Part shown: piece by piece, positions 27,782 through 36,799 of the stretch
Position numbering within the stretch: position 1 is the first letter of the stretch
Layout: each line of letters starts with the position of its first letter
Source of the DNA: Burkholderiales bacterium 70-64
GTDB lineage: Bacteria > Pseudomonadota > Gammaproteobacteria > Burkholderiales > Burkholderiaceae_E
Reading direction: 5' to 3'
Length of the DNA stretch: 64,000 nucleotides
NCBI GenBank assembly: GCA_001898645.1
Contig: MKUQ01000004.1
Location: 186,001-250,000, forward strand
The notes under the pieces: model-generated
The model's database searches: none
What the model was told of the DNA's origin: nothing
Seen by the model: the letters and a program-made list of their open reading frames with translations, nothing else
Program-made: the position numbers and the translations under genes

Positions 27782-28504
27782 TCACACGCCGAAGTAGGCG
27801 AGCGAGATCTGCTCGCGCGTGACGTCGCAGGGCCTGCCCTCCAGGGCGACGCGGCCCTCCTGCAGGCAGTACACCCGGTCCGCGACGCGCAGCGCCTGCG
27901 CGATGTCCTGCTCGACGATGACCACCGCGCATCCCTGCGCCCGGATCCGGGGCAGCGCCGCATAGACGTCCCGCACGACGATAGGGGCGAGGCCGAGCGA
28001 GATCTCGTCGCACAGCAGCACGCTCGGGTTGGACATCAGCGCGCGGCCGATCGCGGCCATCTGCTGCTGGCCGCCGGACAGCGACGTGGCCGCCTGCGCG
28101 CGCCGCTCGCGCAGCACCGGGAAGAGCGCATAGACCGATTCCAGCGACCACGGACCGGCGCGGCCGGTCCACGCACCGAGCCGAAGGTTCTCCTCCACGC
28201 TCAGGCTGGCGAACAGGCGCCGGCCTTCGGGGACCAGCGCAACGCCGCGCTTCACGATTTCCGCGGCGGGCAGCCCGCCGATGGGCCGGCCGTCCAGCCG
28301 TACCTCTCCGGCCGCGGCGGGCATCAGTCCGCATACGGTCCGCATGAACGTCGACTTGCCCGATCCGTTGGCGCCGATGAGCGCCACGGCTTCGCCCGCG
28401 TGCAGCCGGAAGTCGATGCCCCGGAGCGCGCGAAAATCGCCGTAGCTGGCGTTCAGCGCGTGGGTCGAGAGCGCTTCGCGCAGCGGGGCGGGATCCGCGC
28501 TCAT
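27782..28504 (-). CDS. livF: Liv-type ABC transporter ATP-binding protein (LivF), second system
   Basis: 240 aa. Walker A GANGSGKST, signature LSGGQQQM, Walker B VLLCDEISLGLAP, and the switch region EQDIAQAL in which Asp replaces the usual His (EQ-N/H). It also has PEGRRLFASLSVEENL, typical for LivF. Its ATG overlaps the livG stop. Confidence 0.92.
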   Translation of the reverse strand: MSADPAPLREALSTHALNASYGDFRALRGIDFRLHAGEAVALIGANGSGKSTFMRTVCGLMPAAAGEVRLDGRPIGGLPAAEIVKRGVALVPEGRRLFASLSVEENLRLGAWTGRAGPWSLESVYALFPVLRERRAQAATSLSGGQQQMAAIGRALMSNPSVLLCDEISLGLAPIVVRDVYAALPRIRAQGCAVVIVEQDIAQALRVADRVYCLQEGRVALEGRPCDVTREQISLAYFGV

Positions 28505-29244
28505 GGTTCGGCCTCCATGCCCATGTAGGTCTCGCGCACCTCGCTGCCGGCCATGACTGCAGCGGGCTCGCCCTGCACCAGCACGCGGCCGTCGCAGAGC
28601 ACCATCAGCCGGTCGACGACCGCCATCAGCGCGTGCACGATGTGCTCGATCCAGATCAGTGCGATGCCTTGCGCGCGGATGTCGCGCACCAGGTCGATCA
28701 GCGAGCGCACTTCGTGCTCGGTCAGCCCGCCGGCGATCTCGTCGAGCAGCAGCAGCCGGGGCGAGGTCGCCAGGGCGCGGGCGAGTTCCAGGCGCTTGCG
28801 GTCCAGCAGCGTCAGCGACCCGGCGAGCCGGTTGATCTGCGGCAGGAGCCCGGTGCTGCGCAGCGTGTCCAATGCGTGCCGCTCGGCCTGCGCTGGCGGC
28901 AGCCGCGCGCCGAAGGTGGCGCCGACCAGCACGTTCTCGAACACCGTGAGTCCGTCGAATGGGTGCGGCACCTGGTGCGTGCGGCCGATGCCGAGCGCGC
29001 AGCGCGACGCCGGCGACAGCGCCGCCATCGGGGTGCCGGCGAATACGAGCCTGCCGGCGTCGGCCCGCAGGTTCCCCGCGATCAGGTGGAAGAGGGTGGT
29101 CTTGCCGGCTCCGTTGGGCCCGATGATGCCGAGCGCTTCCCCGGCCGCGAGCGAGAACGTCACGCCGTCGACCACCCGCAGTGCACCGAAGGACTTGCCC
29201 AGCTGCTGCACCTCGAGCAGCGGCCGGGCTTCGTGCGGCCCCAT
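28501..29244 (-). CDS. livG: Liv-type ABC transporter ATP-binding protein (LivG), second system
   Basis: 247 aa. Walker [34 protein letters not shown], then SLTLLDRKRLELARALAT in the signature region as in other LivG proteins, and LLLLDEIAGGLTEHE. It works with LivF as the ATPase pair. Start MGPHEARP follows the binding-protein stop by 4 bp; the longer frame is an overlap with that gene. Confidence 0.92.
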   Translation of the reverse strand: MGPHEARPLLEVQQLGKSFGALRVVDGVTFSLAAGEALGIIGPNGAGKTTLFHLIAGNLRADAGRLVFAGTPMAALSPASRCALGIGRTHQVPHPFDGLTVFENVLVGATFGARLPPAQAERHALDTLRSTGLLPQINRLAGSLTLLDRKRLELARALATSPRLLLLDEIAGGLTEHEVRSLIDLVRDIRAQGIALIWIEHIVHALMAVVDRLMVLCDGRVLVQGEPAAVMAGSEVRETYMGMEAEP

Positions 29245-29248
29245 GTCT

Positions 29249-30565
29249 TCAGCGCAGCGGCTCGAGCTTGTCCTGCAGCGCGACCATCGGCGCCTGGCCG
29301 TTCTCCACGATGACCAGGTCCAGCGCCGCGCCGCGCTTCTTCCACTGCCCGCCCACGAGCGGCGTCTTGGCCACGTTGGGCACTGGCCCCTTGCTGAAAT
29401 CGATCGTGCCGACGATGGTGGCCAGCTTCGTGTCGCGGATCGCATTGCGGATCGATGCCGGCTTCATGTCCGCCGACCGCTTGAGCGCATCGATCGCCAC
29501 TTCGAACAGCGAGTGCTTGAAAGCCAGCGGCATCGACCAGCTGCGGCCCGTCGTGCGGGTGTAGTCGGCGGCCAGCTCGGCCGAGCTCTGCCCCGTCAGG
29601 CTGGAGCGGAACGGATGCGCCGGCGACCACCACACCTCGACCGAAAGGCCTTCGGCCCGCGGCCCGAAGGCCTGGACCGCGGCATGGAACTCGGTGGCCT
29701 TGGCGCAGGTGACGATCCTGGGTCGGAAGCCCTGCTGCCCGGCCTGGTTCCAGAAGTTGGCGAAATCGGGCGGCGGCAGCACGCCGGTCACGATCTGCAC
29801 GTCGTTCTTCTTGAACTCCGCGATGTAGGAGGAGAAGTCGTCGGCCGGGCTCTGGAAACGCCCCTTGTCGGTCAGCTTGAAGCCGCCGTTGGCGAGCACC
29901 GGCGGAAAGCCCATCTTCGAGTCGCCCCAGGCATTGCCGTCGGAGTCGTTCGGCCACAGGGAGCCGACCGACCTGTTGGTCGGGATCTGCGCCCACAGCC
30001 CGGTGAACACGCCGACGATGTCTTCGAGGCCCCAGAAGAAGTGATAGGTCCAGTCGAACCCCTTCTTCGGATTTCCGCCGCGGCCGAAGAAGTGCGGCTG
30101 CCACGGCGTGTCGTTGGTGATGCAGGGCACGCCGTTGATCTCGCACTGGTCGGCGACCGGATTGGTGGTCGCGGGCGTGCTGCCGGCGACGACGAGGTCG
30201 ACCTTGTCCTTCAGGATCAGCTCGGCGGCCGCGTCGGCTGCGCGGTTCGAGCTCGACTGCGAATCCTTGTAGACGATCTCGATCGCGTGGTTGCGCCCGC
30301 CCACTTTCACCCCGCTCGCGAGCAGCTTCTTCATCCCGGCGAGCGTGAACGGGTCGGGTTCGCCGAACACGGCCAGCGGGCCGGTCTGCGGGCTCACGTA
30401 GCCGATCCGGATGGTGTCGGCGGCCCGGACCCAGGGCGCGTGCAGGGTCGTCGCCATGGCGGCCGCCGTACTTCCCAGGGTCTTCAGCGCCGCGCGTCGC
30501 GGCGATGCCGGCCGTGCCGTTGCGCTCGCAACGGCGAATCGTTCGTCGACAGACTCTGTATTCAT
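29249..30565 (-). CDS. Periplasmic binding protein of second Liv-type importer
   Basis: 438 aa. The N-terminus holds a twin-arginine-like signal (SPRRAALKTLGSTAAAMATTL) cleaved near VRAAD. The mature start DTIRIGYVSPQTGPLAVFGE is the Peripla_BP_6 pattern; IVYKDSQSSSNRAADAAAELI and VVAGSTPATTNPVADQCE follow. Several aromatic residues in the cleft region (WTYHFFWG) are more like binding proteins for aromatic or amide ligands than for leucine, but this is only a hint. The ATG has a GAGGAG ribosome binding site. It is the first gene of the operon divergent from lysR. Confidence 0.9.
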   Translation of the reverse strand: MNTESVDERFAVASATARPASPRRAALKTLGSTAAAMATTLHAPWVRAADTIRIGYVSPQTGPLAVFGEPDPFTLAGMKKLLASGVKVGGRNHAIEIVYKDSQSSSNRAADAAAELILKDKVDLVVAGSTPATTNPVADQCEINGVPCITNDTPWQPHFFGRGGNPKKGFDWTYHFFWGLEDIVGVFTGLWAQIPTNRSVGSLWPNDSDGNAWGDSKMGFPPVLANGGFKLTDKGRFQSPADDFSSYIAEFKKNDVQIVTGVLPPPDFANFWNQAGQQGFRPRIVTCAKATEFHAAVQAFGPRAEGLSVEVWWSPAHPFRSSLTGQSSAELAADYTRTTGRSWSMPLAFKHSLFEVAIDALKRSADMKPASIRNAIRDTKLATIVGTIDFSKGPVPNVAKTPLVGGQWKKRGAALDLVIVENGQAPMVALQDKLEPLR

Positions 30566-30633
30566 GGTCTCCTCGTTATCGTGTGGCGGGCAAGTCTGGT
30601 GACCCGTTGACGATAGGGAGCGCAGGCGATACT

Positions 30634-30651
30634 GTCCAACGTCAGTTGGAC
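30634..30651. promoter_or_regulatory. Perfect inverted repeat (operator 1) between livK and lysR
   Basis: GTCCAAC-GTCA-GTTGGAC: 7-bp perfect arms with a 4-bp spacer, in the 135-bp divergent intergenic region. It lies closer to livK than operator 2 does. It could be a regulatory-half site for the LysR protein or an operator for another regulator. Confidence 0.55.
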
Positions 30652-30657
30652 TACATT

Positions 30658-30676
30658 CGATACCTTTTGGGTATCG
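30658..30676. promoter_or_regulatory. LysR-type box (operator 2) upstream of lysR
   Basis: CGATACC-5nt-GGTATCG is a perfect inverted repeat. It contains ATAC-N7-GTAT, the T-N11-A-type core known from the recognition sites of LysR regulators such as BenM and CatM. Its centre is about 33 bp before the lysR GTG start, suggesting autoregulation as well as control of the divergent importer. Confidence 0.7.
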
Positions 30677-30700
30677 CAATGATGCGAGTCAAGGAGTCCC

Positions 30701-31633
30701 GTGGACCTTCGTCAGATGAGGTATTTCATGGCGCTCGCGGAAGAGCGCCATTTCGGCCGGGCGGCCGCGCGGCTGCACATGTCGCAGCCGCCGCTGACGA
30801 GGCAGATCCGCGTGCTCGAAGAGCAGCTGAAGGCGAAGCTGTTCCTGCGCACTTCCAAGGGCGTGGAGCTGACCGATGCCGGACAGGTGCTGTACGACGA
30901 GGTGCCGAACCTGCTCATGCTGGCGCAGCGCGCGAAGGAGCGCGCCCAGCGCGCCGGCCACGGCTACACCGGCCGGCTCGACGTGGGCCTGTTCGGCTCC
31001 AGCGCGCTCGACGTGATCCCGCGGCTGCTCTCGCGTTTCCACCGCGAACGGCCCGAGGTGCAGATCGTGCTGCACAACCTGAGCCGGGCCGACCAGCTCG
31101 CCGCCCTGCGCGAGCGGCGCATCTCGGTGGGCTTCAGCCGGCTGGTGGCCTCCGAGCCCGACCTGGTCGTCGAGTCGGTGCTGCGCGAGCGGCTGATGGT
31201 GGCGCTCTACGAAGGCCACCCCTTGTGCGCGAAGAGCGAGATCACCATCGCGGACATGGAGAACGAGCCCCTGATCCTCTACCCCGATGTGCGCATGCAC
31301 GGCCTGGCGCAGGAAGTGGCGCATGCCTTCGTCCGCGAGGGCGTGCGGCTGCGCGTCGAGCAGCAGGTGGGCGACGTGCTGACGGGCGTAGCGCTGGTGG
31401 CCAGCGGATTCGGCCTGTGCGTGATCCCTGAGTCGGGCGCCAGCCTGCGCCTGCCGGGCGTTCTCTACCGCCCCCTGAACAGCGGCTATCTGCGCCACGT
31501 CGAGCTGAACTGCGTCTACCGGCGCAGGGATTTCTCCCAGACGCTGTCCGCCTTCGTGCAGATGGTGCGCAGGTTCGCCAGCGAGCGTCCCGCGCCCGCC
31601 GCGCCGCCGCCCGGGCCCCGGCGGCCGGGCTGA
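30701..31633 (+). CDS. LysR-family transcriptional regulator
   Basis: 310 aa. The N-terminal winged HTH reads MRYFMALAEERHFGRAAARLHMSQPPLTRQIRVLEEQL, followed by the linker and two periplasmic-binding-like lobes (VGLFGSSALDVIPRLLSRFHRERPEV). The start is GTG at 30701 with AAGGAG upstream. It is divergent from the second Liv operon and very likely controls it, sensing the imported compound or a breakdown product. No catabolic enzyme gene sits in that operon, so the ligand is unclear. Confidence 0.92.
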   Translation: MDLRQMRYFMALAEERHFGRAAARLHMSQPPLTRQIRVLEEQLKAKLFLRTSKGVELTDAGQVLYDEVPNLLMLAQRAKERAQRAGHGYTGRLDVGLFGSSALDVIPRLLSRFHRERPEVQIVLHNLSRADQLAALRERRISVGFSRLVASEPDLVVESVLRERLMVALYEGHPLCAKSEITIADMENEPLILYPDVRMHGLAQEVAHAFVREGVRLRVEQQVGDVLTGVALVASGFGLCVIPESGASLRLPGVLYRPLNSGYLRHVELNCVYRRRDFSQTLSAFVQMVRRFASERPAPAAPPPGPRRPG

Positions 31634-31688
31634 GTCCCGGCGAGGCTCGGCGAGGCCCGGATCGTGCCGGCCGCGGCCCCCGCGTCGT

Positions 31689-31712
31689 AGATATGTCGCC
31701 GACTACATATCG
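31689..31712. promoter_or_regulatory. ModE-like box upstream of the molybdopterin oxidoreductase
   Basis: A perfect inverted repeat GATATGT-N8-ACATATC (31690-31711) within a 24-bp site that ends ACATATCG. The 8-8-8 architecture and sequence resemble the ModE operator of E. coli modA as I recall it. The right eight bases and the TATGT of the left arm are identical to the site at 36800-36823. A possible -10, TAAAAT (31734-31739), lies downstream, so the box is upstream of the promoter, as expected for activation. Confidence 0.7.
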
Positions 31713-31772
31713 CGGCACAGGGGGGCCCACTCCTAAAATTGCGGTATTGCAATGCAGATTTTCGGGAGCGGC

Positions 31773-34502
31773 ATGGTGGCAGCAGCGGACGTGAAGTGGA
31801 TCCCCACCTATTGCTACAACTGCGTGGCCGGCCCGGACATGCTCACCATCAAGGTCGAGAACGGCGTGGCCACCGAGGTGGGGCCGAACTTCCACGGCAA
31901 GGGCATCCATCCCGGCGACGGCAAGCCCTGCGTCAAGGCCTACGGCCTGATCCAGAAGACCTATTCCCCGCACCGCGTCCTCTCGCCGATGCGGCGCACC
32001 AACCCGCGCAAGGGCATCAACGAGGATCCCGGCTTCGTGCCGATCTCCTGGGACGAGGCGCTCGACACCGTGGCGCAGCGCCTGCTCGCCGTGCGCGAGA
32101 AGGGCCTGGTCGACGAGGCCGGCCTGCCGCGCGTGGCCATCAGCCTGGGCCACGGCGGCACGCCGGCGCACTACATGGGCACCTTCCCGGCCTTCATGGC
32201 CGCCTGGGGCCCGATCGACTTCAGCTTCGGCTCGGGCCAGGGCGTCAAGTGCGTGCACTCCGAGCACCTGTACGGCGAATACTGGCATCGCGCCTTCACG
32301 GTGTCCGCCGACACGCCCTACTGCGAATACAACGTCGCCTTCGGCGCCAACGTCGAGGTGACCGGCGGCGTGGCGGCAGTGGCGCGCCATGCGGCCGCGC
32401 GCGTGCGCGGCATGAAGCGCGTCTACGTCGAGCCGCACATGTCGGTGAGCGCGGCCTGCTCGGCCGAGTGGATCCCGATCAGGCCCAAGACCGACGCCGC
32501 CTTCATGTTCGCGATGATCCACGTGATGCTGCACGAGCGGCCGCGCGATCACCTCGACCTTCCCTTCCTGCGCGATCGCACCGCTTCGCCCTACCTGGTG
32601 GGGCCCCACGGCTACTACCTGCGCGAAGGCTCCAGCGCCAAGCCGTTGCTGTGGGACACCTGCCGCCAGGCCGCGGTGCCCTTCGACACGCCCGGCATCG
32701 TGCCGGCCCTGGAGGGCAGCTTCACGGTCGCCCATGCCTACGAGCAGGGGCCCGACGACGATCGCTGGGTATATGACGAGGTGCAGGGCGAGCCCTCGTT
32801 CACGCGGCTGGTCGAGCACGTGCGCAGCTACACCCCCGAATGGGCGCAGACGATCTGCGAGGTGCCCGCCGAGCGCATCCGCCGCGTCGCCAACGAGTTC
32901 GTCGATCACGCGCACGTCGGCGAGACCGTCGAGGTCGACGGCGAGACGCTGCCCTTCCGGCCGGTCTCGGTCACGCTGGGCAAGACCGTCAACAACGGCT
33001 GGGGCGCCTTCGACTGCGTGTGGGGGCGCACCGTGCTGGCGGTGCTGGTGGGCGCGCTCGAGGTGCCGGGCGGCACGCTGGGCACCACCATCCGCATCAA
33101 TCGGCCGCACGAAGACCGCATGCGCAGCGTCAAGCCGGGCGACGACGGCTTCATGGTGCACAACCTGAACCCGACCGACCCGGAGCGGTGGATACGCAAG
33201 CCCGGCGGGCGCAATGCCCACCGCACCCTCGTGCCGCTGGTCGGCAACGGCCCCTGGGCGCAGGCGCTGGGGCCGACCCACCTGGCCTGGATGTGGCAGA
33301 AGGACGCGCCGGTGAACCTGATGAATCCCGCCTTCCCCGAGGTGTGGATCACCTTCCGTACCAACCCGGCGATCTCCTTCTGGGACACGCGCGGGCTGTC
33401 GGAGACGATGGCGCGCTTCCCCTTCATGGCGTCGTTCGCCTACACCATCGACGAAACCAACTGGATGGCCGACATCCTCCTGCCCGAGGCCACCGACCTG
33501 GAGAGCCTTCAGCTCATCCGCCTCGGGCGCACCAAGTTCGTCGAGCAGTACTGGCATCACGAGGGCTTCATCCTGCGCCAGCCGGCGGTCGCGCCGCGCG
33601 GCGAGGCGCGCGACTTCACCTGGATCTCCACCGAGCTGGCGCGCCGCACCGGGCTGCTCGAACCCTACAACTCGGCCATCAACCGCGGCGCGGGCGGCGT
33701 GCCGCAGTTCAAGGGCGAGGGCTTCGATTTCTCGCTCGATCCCACGCGCGTGCATTCGGTCGAGGAGATCTGGGATGGTGCCTGCCGTGCGGCCACCGCC
33801 GCCCTCACCGGCGGGCGCGAGGTCCGCGATCTCGCCTGGTTCCGCGAGAACGGCTTCTTCAGCCAGCCGTATTCGCGCCGCGGCTGGTACCTCACTCCCA
33901 AGCTCGCCGAGCTGAACCTGCGCTACGAGCTACCCTACCAGGAGCGCCTGACCCGCTCCGGGCGCGAGCTGGAGCGCCGCCTGCACGAGCAGGACATCCA
34001 CTGGTGGGACGACCAGCTCACCGAATACCAGTTCCTGCCGGCCTGGCACGACCTGCCGGGACGCTGGGAGCGCGCACTGATCCACCAGGGCGCGCAGCCG
34101 AAGGACTATCCCTTCTGGCTGCTCACCACCAAGAGCATGCAGTTCCACGCCAGCGGCAACGCCTCGATCCAGCTCATGGACGAGGTCTCGCGCAACGTGC
34201 GCGGCCACGGCGGCGTGGTGATCAATGCCCGCACCGCGCAGCAGCTCGGCATCGAGGAGGGCGACCTGGTGGAGGTGGCCTCGCCGGTGAACACCACGCG
34301 CGGGCGCGCCATCGTGAACCAGGGCATCCGCCCCGACACGCTGCTCATCGTCGGCCAGTTCGACCACTGGGCCACGCCGTACGCCAAGGACAAGATCAAG
34401 TCCCCCAGCCTGAACACGGTGGCGCCCATGTCGATGGAGCTGACCGACGCCACCGGCTCCGGATCCGACCTGGTGCGCGTGGCGCTGCGCCGCGCTGCCT
34501 GA
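31773..34502 (+). CDS. Molybdopterin (bis-MGD) oxidoreductase of the DMSO reductase family, substrate unknown
   Basis: 909 aa from the ATG at 31773, which has a GGGAG ribosome binding site; an ATG 21 bp upstream lacks one. The N-terminal Fe-S region reads TYCYNCVAGPD (C14, C17) with C53 in GKPCVKAYG. The third cysteine of the usual C-x2-C-x3-C-x~30-C pattern is absent, with Pro or Asp22 there. Later blocks are VPISWDEALD, LGKTVNNGWGAF, TIDETNWMADILLPEATDLES and a C-terminal molybdopterin dinucleotide-binding domain (NASIQLMDEVSRNVRGHGGVVI, GIEEGDLVEVASP). No signal peptide is seen, so it is probably cytoplasmic. FdhD follows after 10 bp. Whether Mo or W is used is unknown. Confidence 0.85.
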   Translation: MVAAADVKWIPTYCYNCVAGPDMLTIKVENGVATEVGPNFHGKGIHPGDGKPCVKAYGLIQKTYSPHRVLSPMRRTNPRKGINEDPGFVPISWDEALDTVAQRLLAVREKGLVDEAGLPRVAISLGHGGTPAHYMGTFPAFMAAWGPIDFSFGSGQGVKCVHSEHLYGEYWHRAFTVSADTPYCEYNVAFGANVEVTGGVAAVARHAAARVRGMKRVYVEPHMSVSAACSAEWIPIRPKTDAAFMFAMIHVMLHERPRDHLDLPFLRDRTASPYLVGPHGYYLREGSSAKPLLWDTCRQAAVPFDTPGIVPALEGSFTVAHAYEQGPDDDRWVYDEVQGEPSFTRLVEHVRSYTPEWAQTICEVPAERIRRVANEFVDHAHVGETVEVDGETLPFRPVSVTLGKTVNNGWGAFDCVWGRTVLAVLVGALEVPGGTLGTTIRINRPHEDRMRSVKPGDDGFMVHNLNPTDPERWIRKPGGRNAHRTLVPLVGNGPWAQALGPTHLAWMWQKDAPVNLMNPAFPEVWITFRTNPAISFWDTRGLSETMARFPFMASFAYTIDETNWMADILLPEATDLESLQLIRLGRTKFVEQYWHHEGFILRQPAVAPRGEARDFTWISTELARRTGLLEPYNSAINRGAGGVPQFKGEGFDFSLDPTRVHSVEEIWDGACRAATAALTGGREVRDLAWFRENGFFSQPYSRRGWYLTPKLAELNLRYELPYQERLTRSGRELERRLHEQDIHWWDDQLTEYQFLPAWHDLPGRWERALIHQGAQPKDYPFWLLTTKSMQFHASGNASIQLMDEVSRNVRGHGGVVINARTAQQLGIEEGDLVEVASPVNTTRGRAIVNQGIRPDTLLIVGQFDHWATPYAKDKIKSPSLNTVAPMSMELTDATGSGSDLVRVALRRAA

Positions 34503-34512
34503 GGAGCGCGAC

Positions 34513-35478
34513 ATGGCCACACCCCTGCACCGGCAGCACGGCATCAGCGCGATCGCGGCGCAGCGCTTCGATGCCTCCGGCGCCGTCGAGGATGCGTGCT
34601 GGGTCGTCGACGAGGAGACGCTGACCATCGACGTCGAGGGCATCGGCGCCTATACGCTGATGTGGACGCCCACGCGCCCGGCGGGCGCCGCCTGCGGCTT
34701 CGTGCCCGGCGAGGGCGTGCTGCTCGGCGAAGGAGCGGCCGGCGAGGGTGTGGCCGGTGAGGGTGTAGCCGGCGAGACCGGCGTGCCCGAGGTGCTCGCG
34801 CTGGCCGCCGGCTTCGCCTACACCGAGGGGCTGTTCGATCGCATCGAGGGCGTGCGCGCCCTGTCGGTGTGCGCCGACGCTCCGGACGTGGTCCGCCTGT
34901 CGCTCGTCGATCCGACGCGCGCGCGGGTGCGGCGGCGCAACGTCGTCATCGGCTCGTCGTGCGGCATCTGCGGCGGCCGCGAGCGCATCGAGGACGTGGT
35001 GCGCGGCATCCCGCCGGTGGGCGATGCGCTGCGGCTGGGGGCGGCGCAGCTCGAGGCGGTCATGGCCGCCATGCGCCAGCGCCAGGCGGTCTGGCTGGCC
35101 ACCGGCGGCACGCATGCCGCGGCCATCTTCGACGCTTCGGGGCGCGTGCTGGCGCTGGCCGAGGACCTCGGGCGGCACAACGCGCTCGACAAGGTCATCG
35201 GCGAGTGCCTGCTCGCCGGCATTCCGCTGGCCGGCTGCGGCGCCGCGCTGACCAGCCGCATCACCCTCGAGATGGCGAGCAAGGCGGCGCGCGCCGGGCT
35301 CGAGATGGTGGCGGCGGTCTCGGCGGCTTCCTCGCTGGCGATCGAGGCCGCGGATCGCTTCGGCATCACGCTGTGCGCCTTCGTGCGCAACGGACGCGCC
35401 ACGGCCTTCTCGCACGGCCACCGGCTGCTGGGGCCGGTTCACGCCACGATCGACCCCGCGCCGGCCTGCGGATTCTGA
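34513..35478 (+). CDS. fdhD: FdhD-family sulfurtransferase for molybdoenzyme activation
   Basis: 321 aa. FdhD passes sulfur from a desulfurase to the bis-MGD cofactor of formate dehydrogenase-type enzymes. The key cysteine pair is present in GSSCGICGGRERIE, with LATGGTHAAAIF, EDLGRHNALDKVIGECLL and LTSRITLEMASKAARAG as further family blocks. An insert at about residues 66-86 is a tandem Gly-Glu-Gly-Val/Ala repeat coded by imperfect 15-bp DNA units. It follows the oxidoreductase closely and probably activates it. RBS GAGGAG supports the ATG at 34513. Confidence 0.9.
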   Translation: MATPLHRQHGISAIAAQRFDASGAVEDACWVVDEETLTIDVEGIGAYTLMWTPTRPAGAACGFVPGEGVLLGEGAAGEGVAGEGVAGETGVPEVLALAAGFAYTEGLFDRIEGVRALSVCADAPDVVRLSLVDPTRARVRRRNVVIGSSCGICGGRERIEDVVRGIPPVGDALRLGAAQLEAVMAAMRQRQAVWLATGGTHAAAIFDASGRVLALAEDLGRHNALDKVIGECLLAGIPLAGCGAALTSRITLEMASKAARAGLEMVAAVSAASSLAIEAADRFGITLCAFVRNGRATAFSHGHRLLGPVHATIDPAPACGF

Positions 35479-35589
35479 CGCGCCGATTGCGGCGCGCCGT
35501 CGACCTCCTGCTCCTCGTCGACCCCCTGCTCCGATTGGGAGTAGGATGGAACCTGTCAAAACGGCGGATCCAACCATGTCTCCGCCTCG

Positions 35590-35632
35590 CCGAGCGAAGG
35601 GCAGCGCAAGCGACCGACGCTCGGTTTTTTTT
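35590..35632 (+). terminator. Rho-independent terminator after fdhD
   Basis: CCGAGCG (35590-35596) pairs with CGCTCGG (35618-35624), followed at once by eight T residues (35625-35632). The loop is long, about 21 nt. It lies between fdhD and the convergent ModE-like gene and would end the oxidoreductase-fdhD transcript. Confidence 0.7.
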
Positions 35633-35636
35633 GCCT

Positions 35637-36731
35637 TCAGCGGTACCAGGGCAGGGTACGCCGTAGCGAGACGATCTCGCCGGCGTCCTGCGCCGAGTAG
35701 CCGGGAAGCGCCGCCACCTGCTCGCGCCATTGCGGCGAGGCGAGCAGCGACACGATGGCCTGGGCGCACGGCGTGGCCAGCGTCTCGCGCTCGCACACCA
35801 GGAAGTAGTCCTCGACCACCAGCGGCACGAAGTCGACGCCCCGGCCGGCCGCCGCCTGGATGCCCAGTCCGGCATCGGCTGCGTCGGCCGCCACGGCGGC
35901 CGCCACCGCCAGGTGGTTGGCTTCCTCGTGGCCGAAGCCGCGGACCGACGCCGGATCGATGCGATGCACGGCGAGCAGCTCCTCGAGCAGCGCGCGCGTC
36001 CCCGTGGCGGGCGCGCGGTTGACGAAGCGCAGGCGCGGCAGGTCTTCGATGCCGCGCACCTTCAGCGGATTGCCCTTGGCCACGAACAGGCCCTGCGTGC
36101 GGTGCGCCACGCGGATCAGCTTCTCGCGCCCCAGCCGCAGCAGCGGCCCGAACGCCCGGTGCACCTTCGAGCCGCGCTGCGCCAGGTCGGGGCGCGACAG
36201 CGGAAGGTGGATGCCGGCGAACGCGCAGTGGCCGGCGCGCATGCGCCGCAGCGCGTCGAGGCTGCCCTCGTAGTGCAGGTCGAGCAGCACCTCGCGCTCG
36301 GTCTGGCACAGGCGCTTGAGCAGCGGCAGCGACAGGTCGTGGCTGGCCACGCAGGTGGTGATCTGCACCTCGTCGTTGAACGCGATCGAAAGCTCGCGCC
36401 CGATCTCGGTGGCGAGGTTCTCCACCTGCGGCGCGAGGCGGGCGCGGATGCGCGTCTCCGCCCACAGCAGCTTCTCGGCGAAGTCGGTCAGGCGCGCCGC
36501 GCGCCCCTTGTCCCAATGGACCAGCGGCCGGTCGAGGCGGACCTCCTGTTCCTTCAGGTAGCCCCACAGGTGCCGGTACGACCAGCCGAGCTTGCGCGCG
36601 GCCGCGGCGATCGAGCCCTCGTGCCGCACCGCCCCGAGCACGTCGAAGAACGGATTGCGCAGGTGCGCGCCTGCGACCGCGGACAGGGCGTACTGCAACT
36701 CCACGGCGATGATGCCGGACGAGCTATGCAT
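35637..36731 (-). CDS. ModE-like regulator: ModE-type HTH plus periplasmic-binding-like sensor domain
   Basis: 364 aa. Residues 25-90 hold a LysR/ModE-type winged helix: FDVLGAVRHEGSIAAAARKLGWSYRHLWGYLKEQE, very close to the ModE N-terminus. Unlike E. coli ModE there are no Mop molybdate-binding repeats. Instead residues 110-355 form a PBP-like lobe pair (LPLLKRLCQTEREVLLDLHYEGS, RFVNRAPATGTRALLEELL, FGHEEANHLAVAAAVA). Such proteins occur beside molybdate or tungstate transporter genes. It is divergent from modA, with a ModE-type box between them, so it probably represses or activates both sides in response to oxyanion. Confidence 0.85.
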   Translation of the reverse strand: MHSSSGIIAVELQYALSAVAGAHLRNPFFDVLGAVRHEGSIAAAARKLGWSYRHLWGYLKEQEVRLDRPLVHWDKGRAARLTDFAEKLLWAETRIRARLAPQVENLATEIGRELSIAFNDEVQITTCVASHDLSLPLLKRLCQTEREVLLDLHYEGSLDALRRMRAGHCAFAGIHLPLSRPDLAQRGSKVHRAFGPLLRLGREKLIRVAHRTQGLFVAKGNPLKVRGIEDLPRLRFVNRAPATGTRALLEELLAVHRIDPASVRGFGHEEANHLAVAAAVAADAADAGLGIQAAAGRGVDFVPLVVEDYFLVCERETLATPCAQAIVSLLASPQWREQVAALPGYSAQDAGEIVSLRRTLPWYR

Positions 36732-36799
36732 GGCGATTCGGGTCGATGCACCGATGGTGTCCGGCTATTCTCGCAGATGGATGAAGCATCTCGATCCGT

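Noticed and set aside
31242-33755. An 837-codon minus-strand frame
   Set aside because: Antisense to the molybdoenzyme and LysR genes; no start signal or domain.
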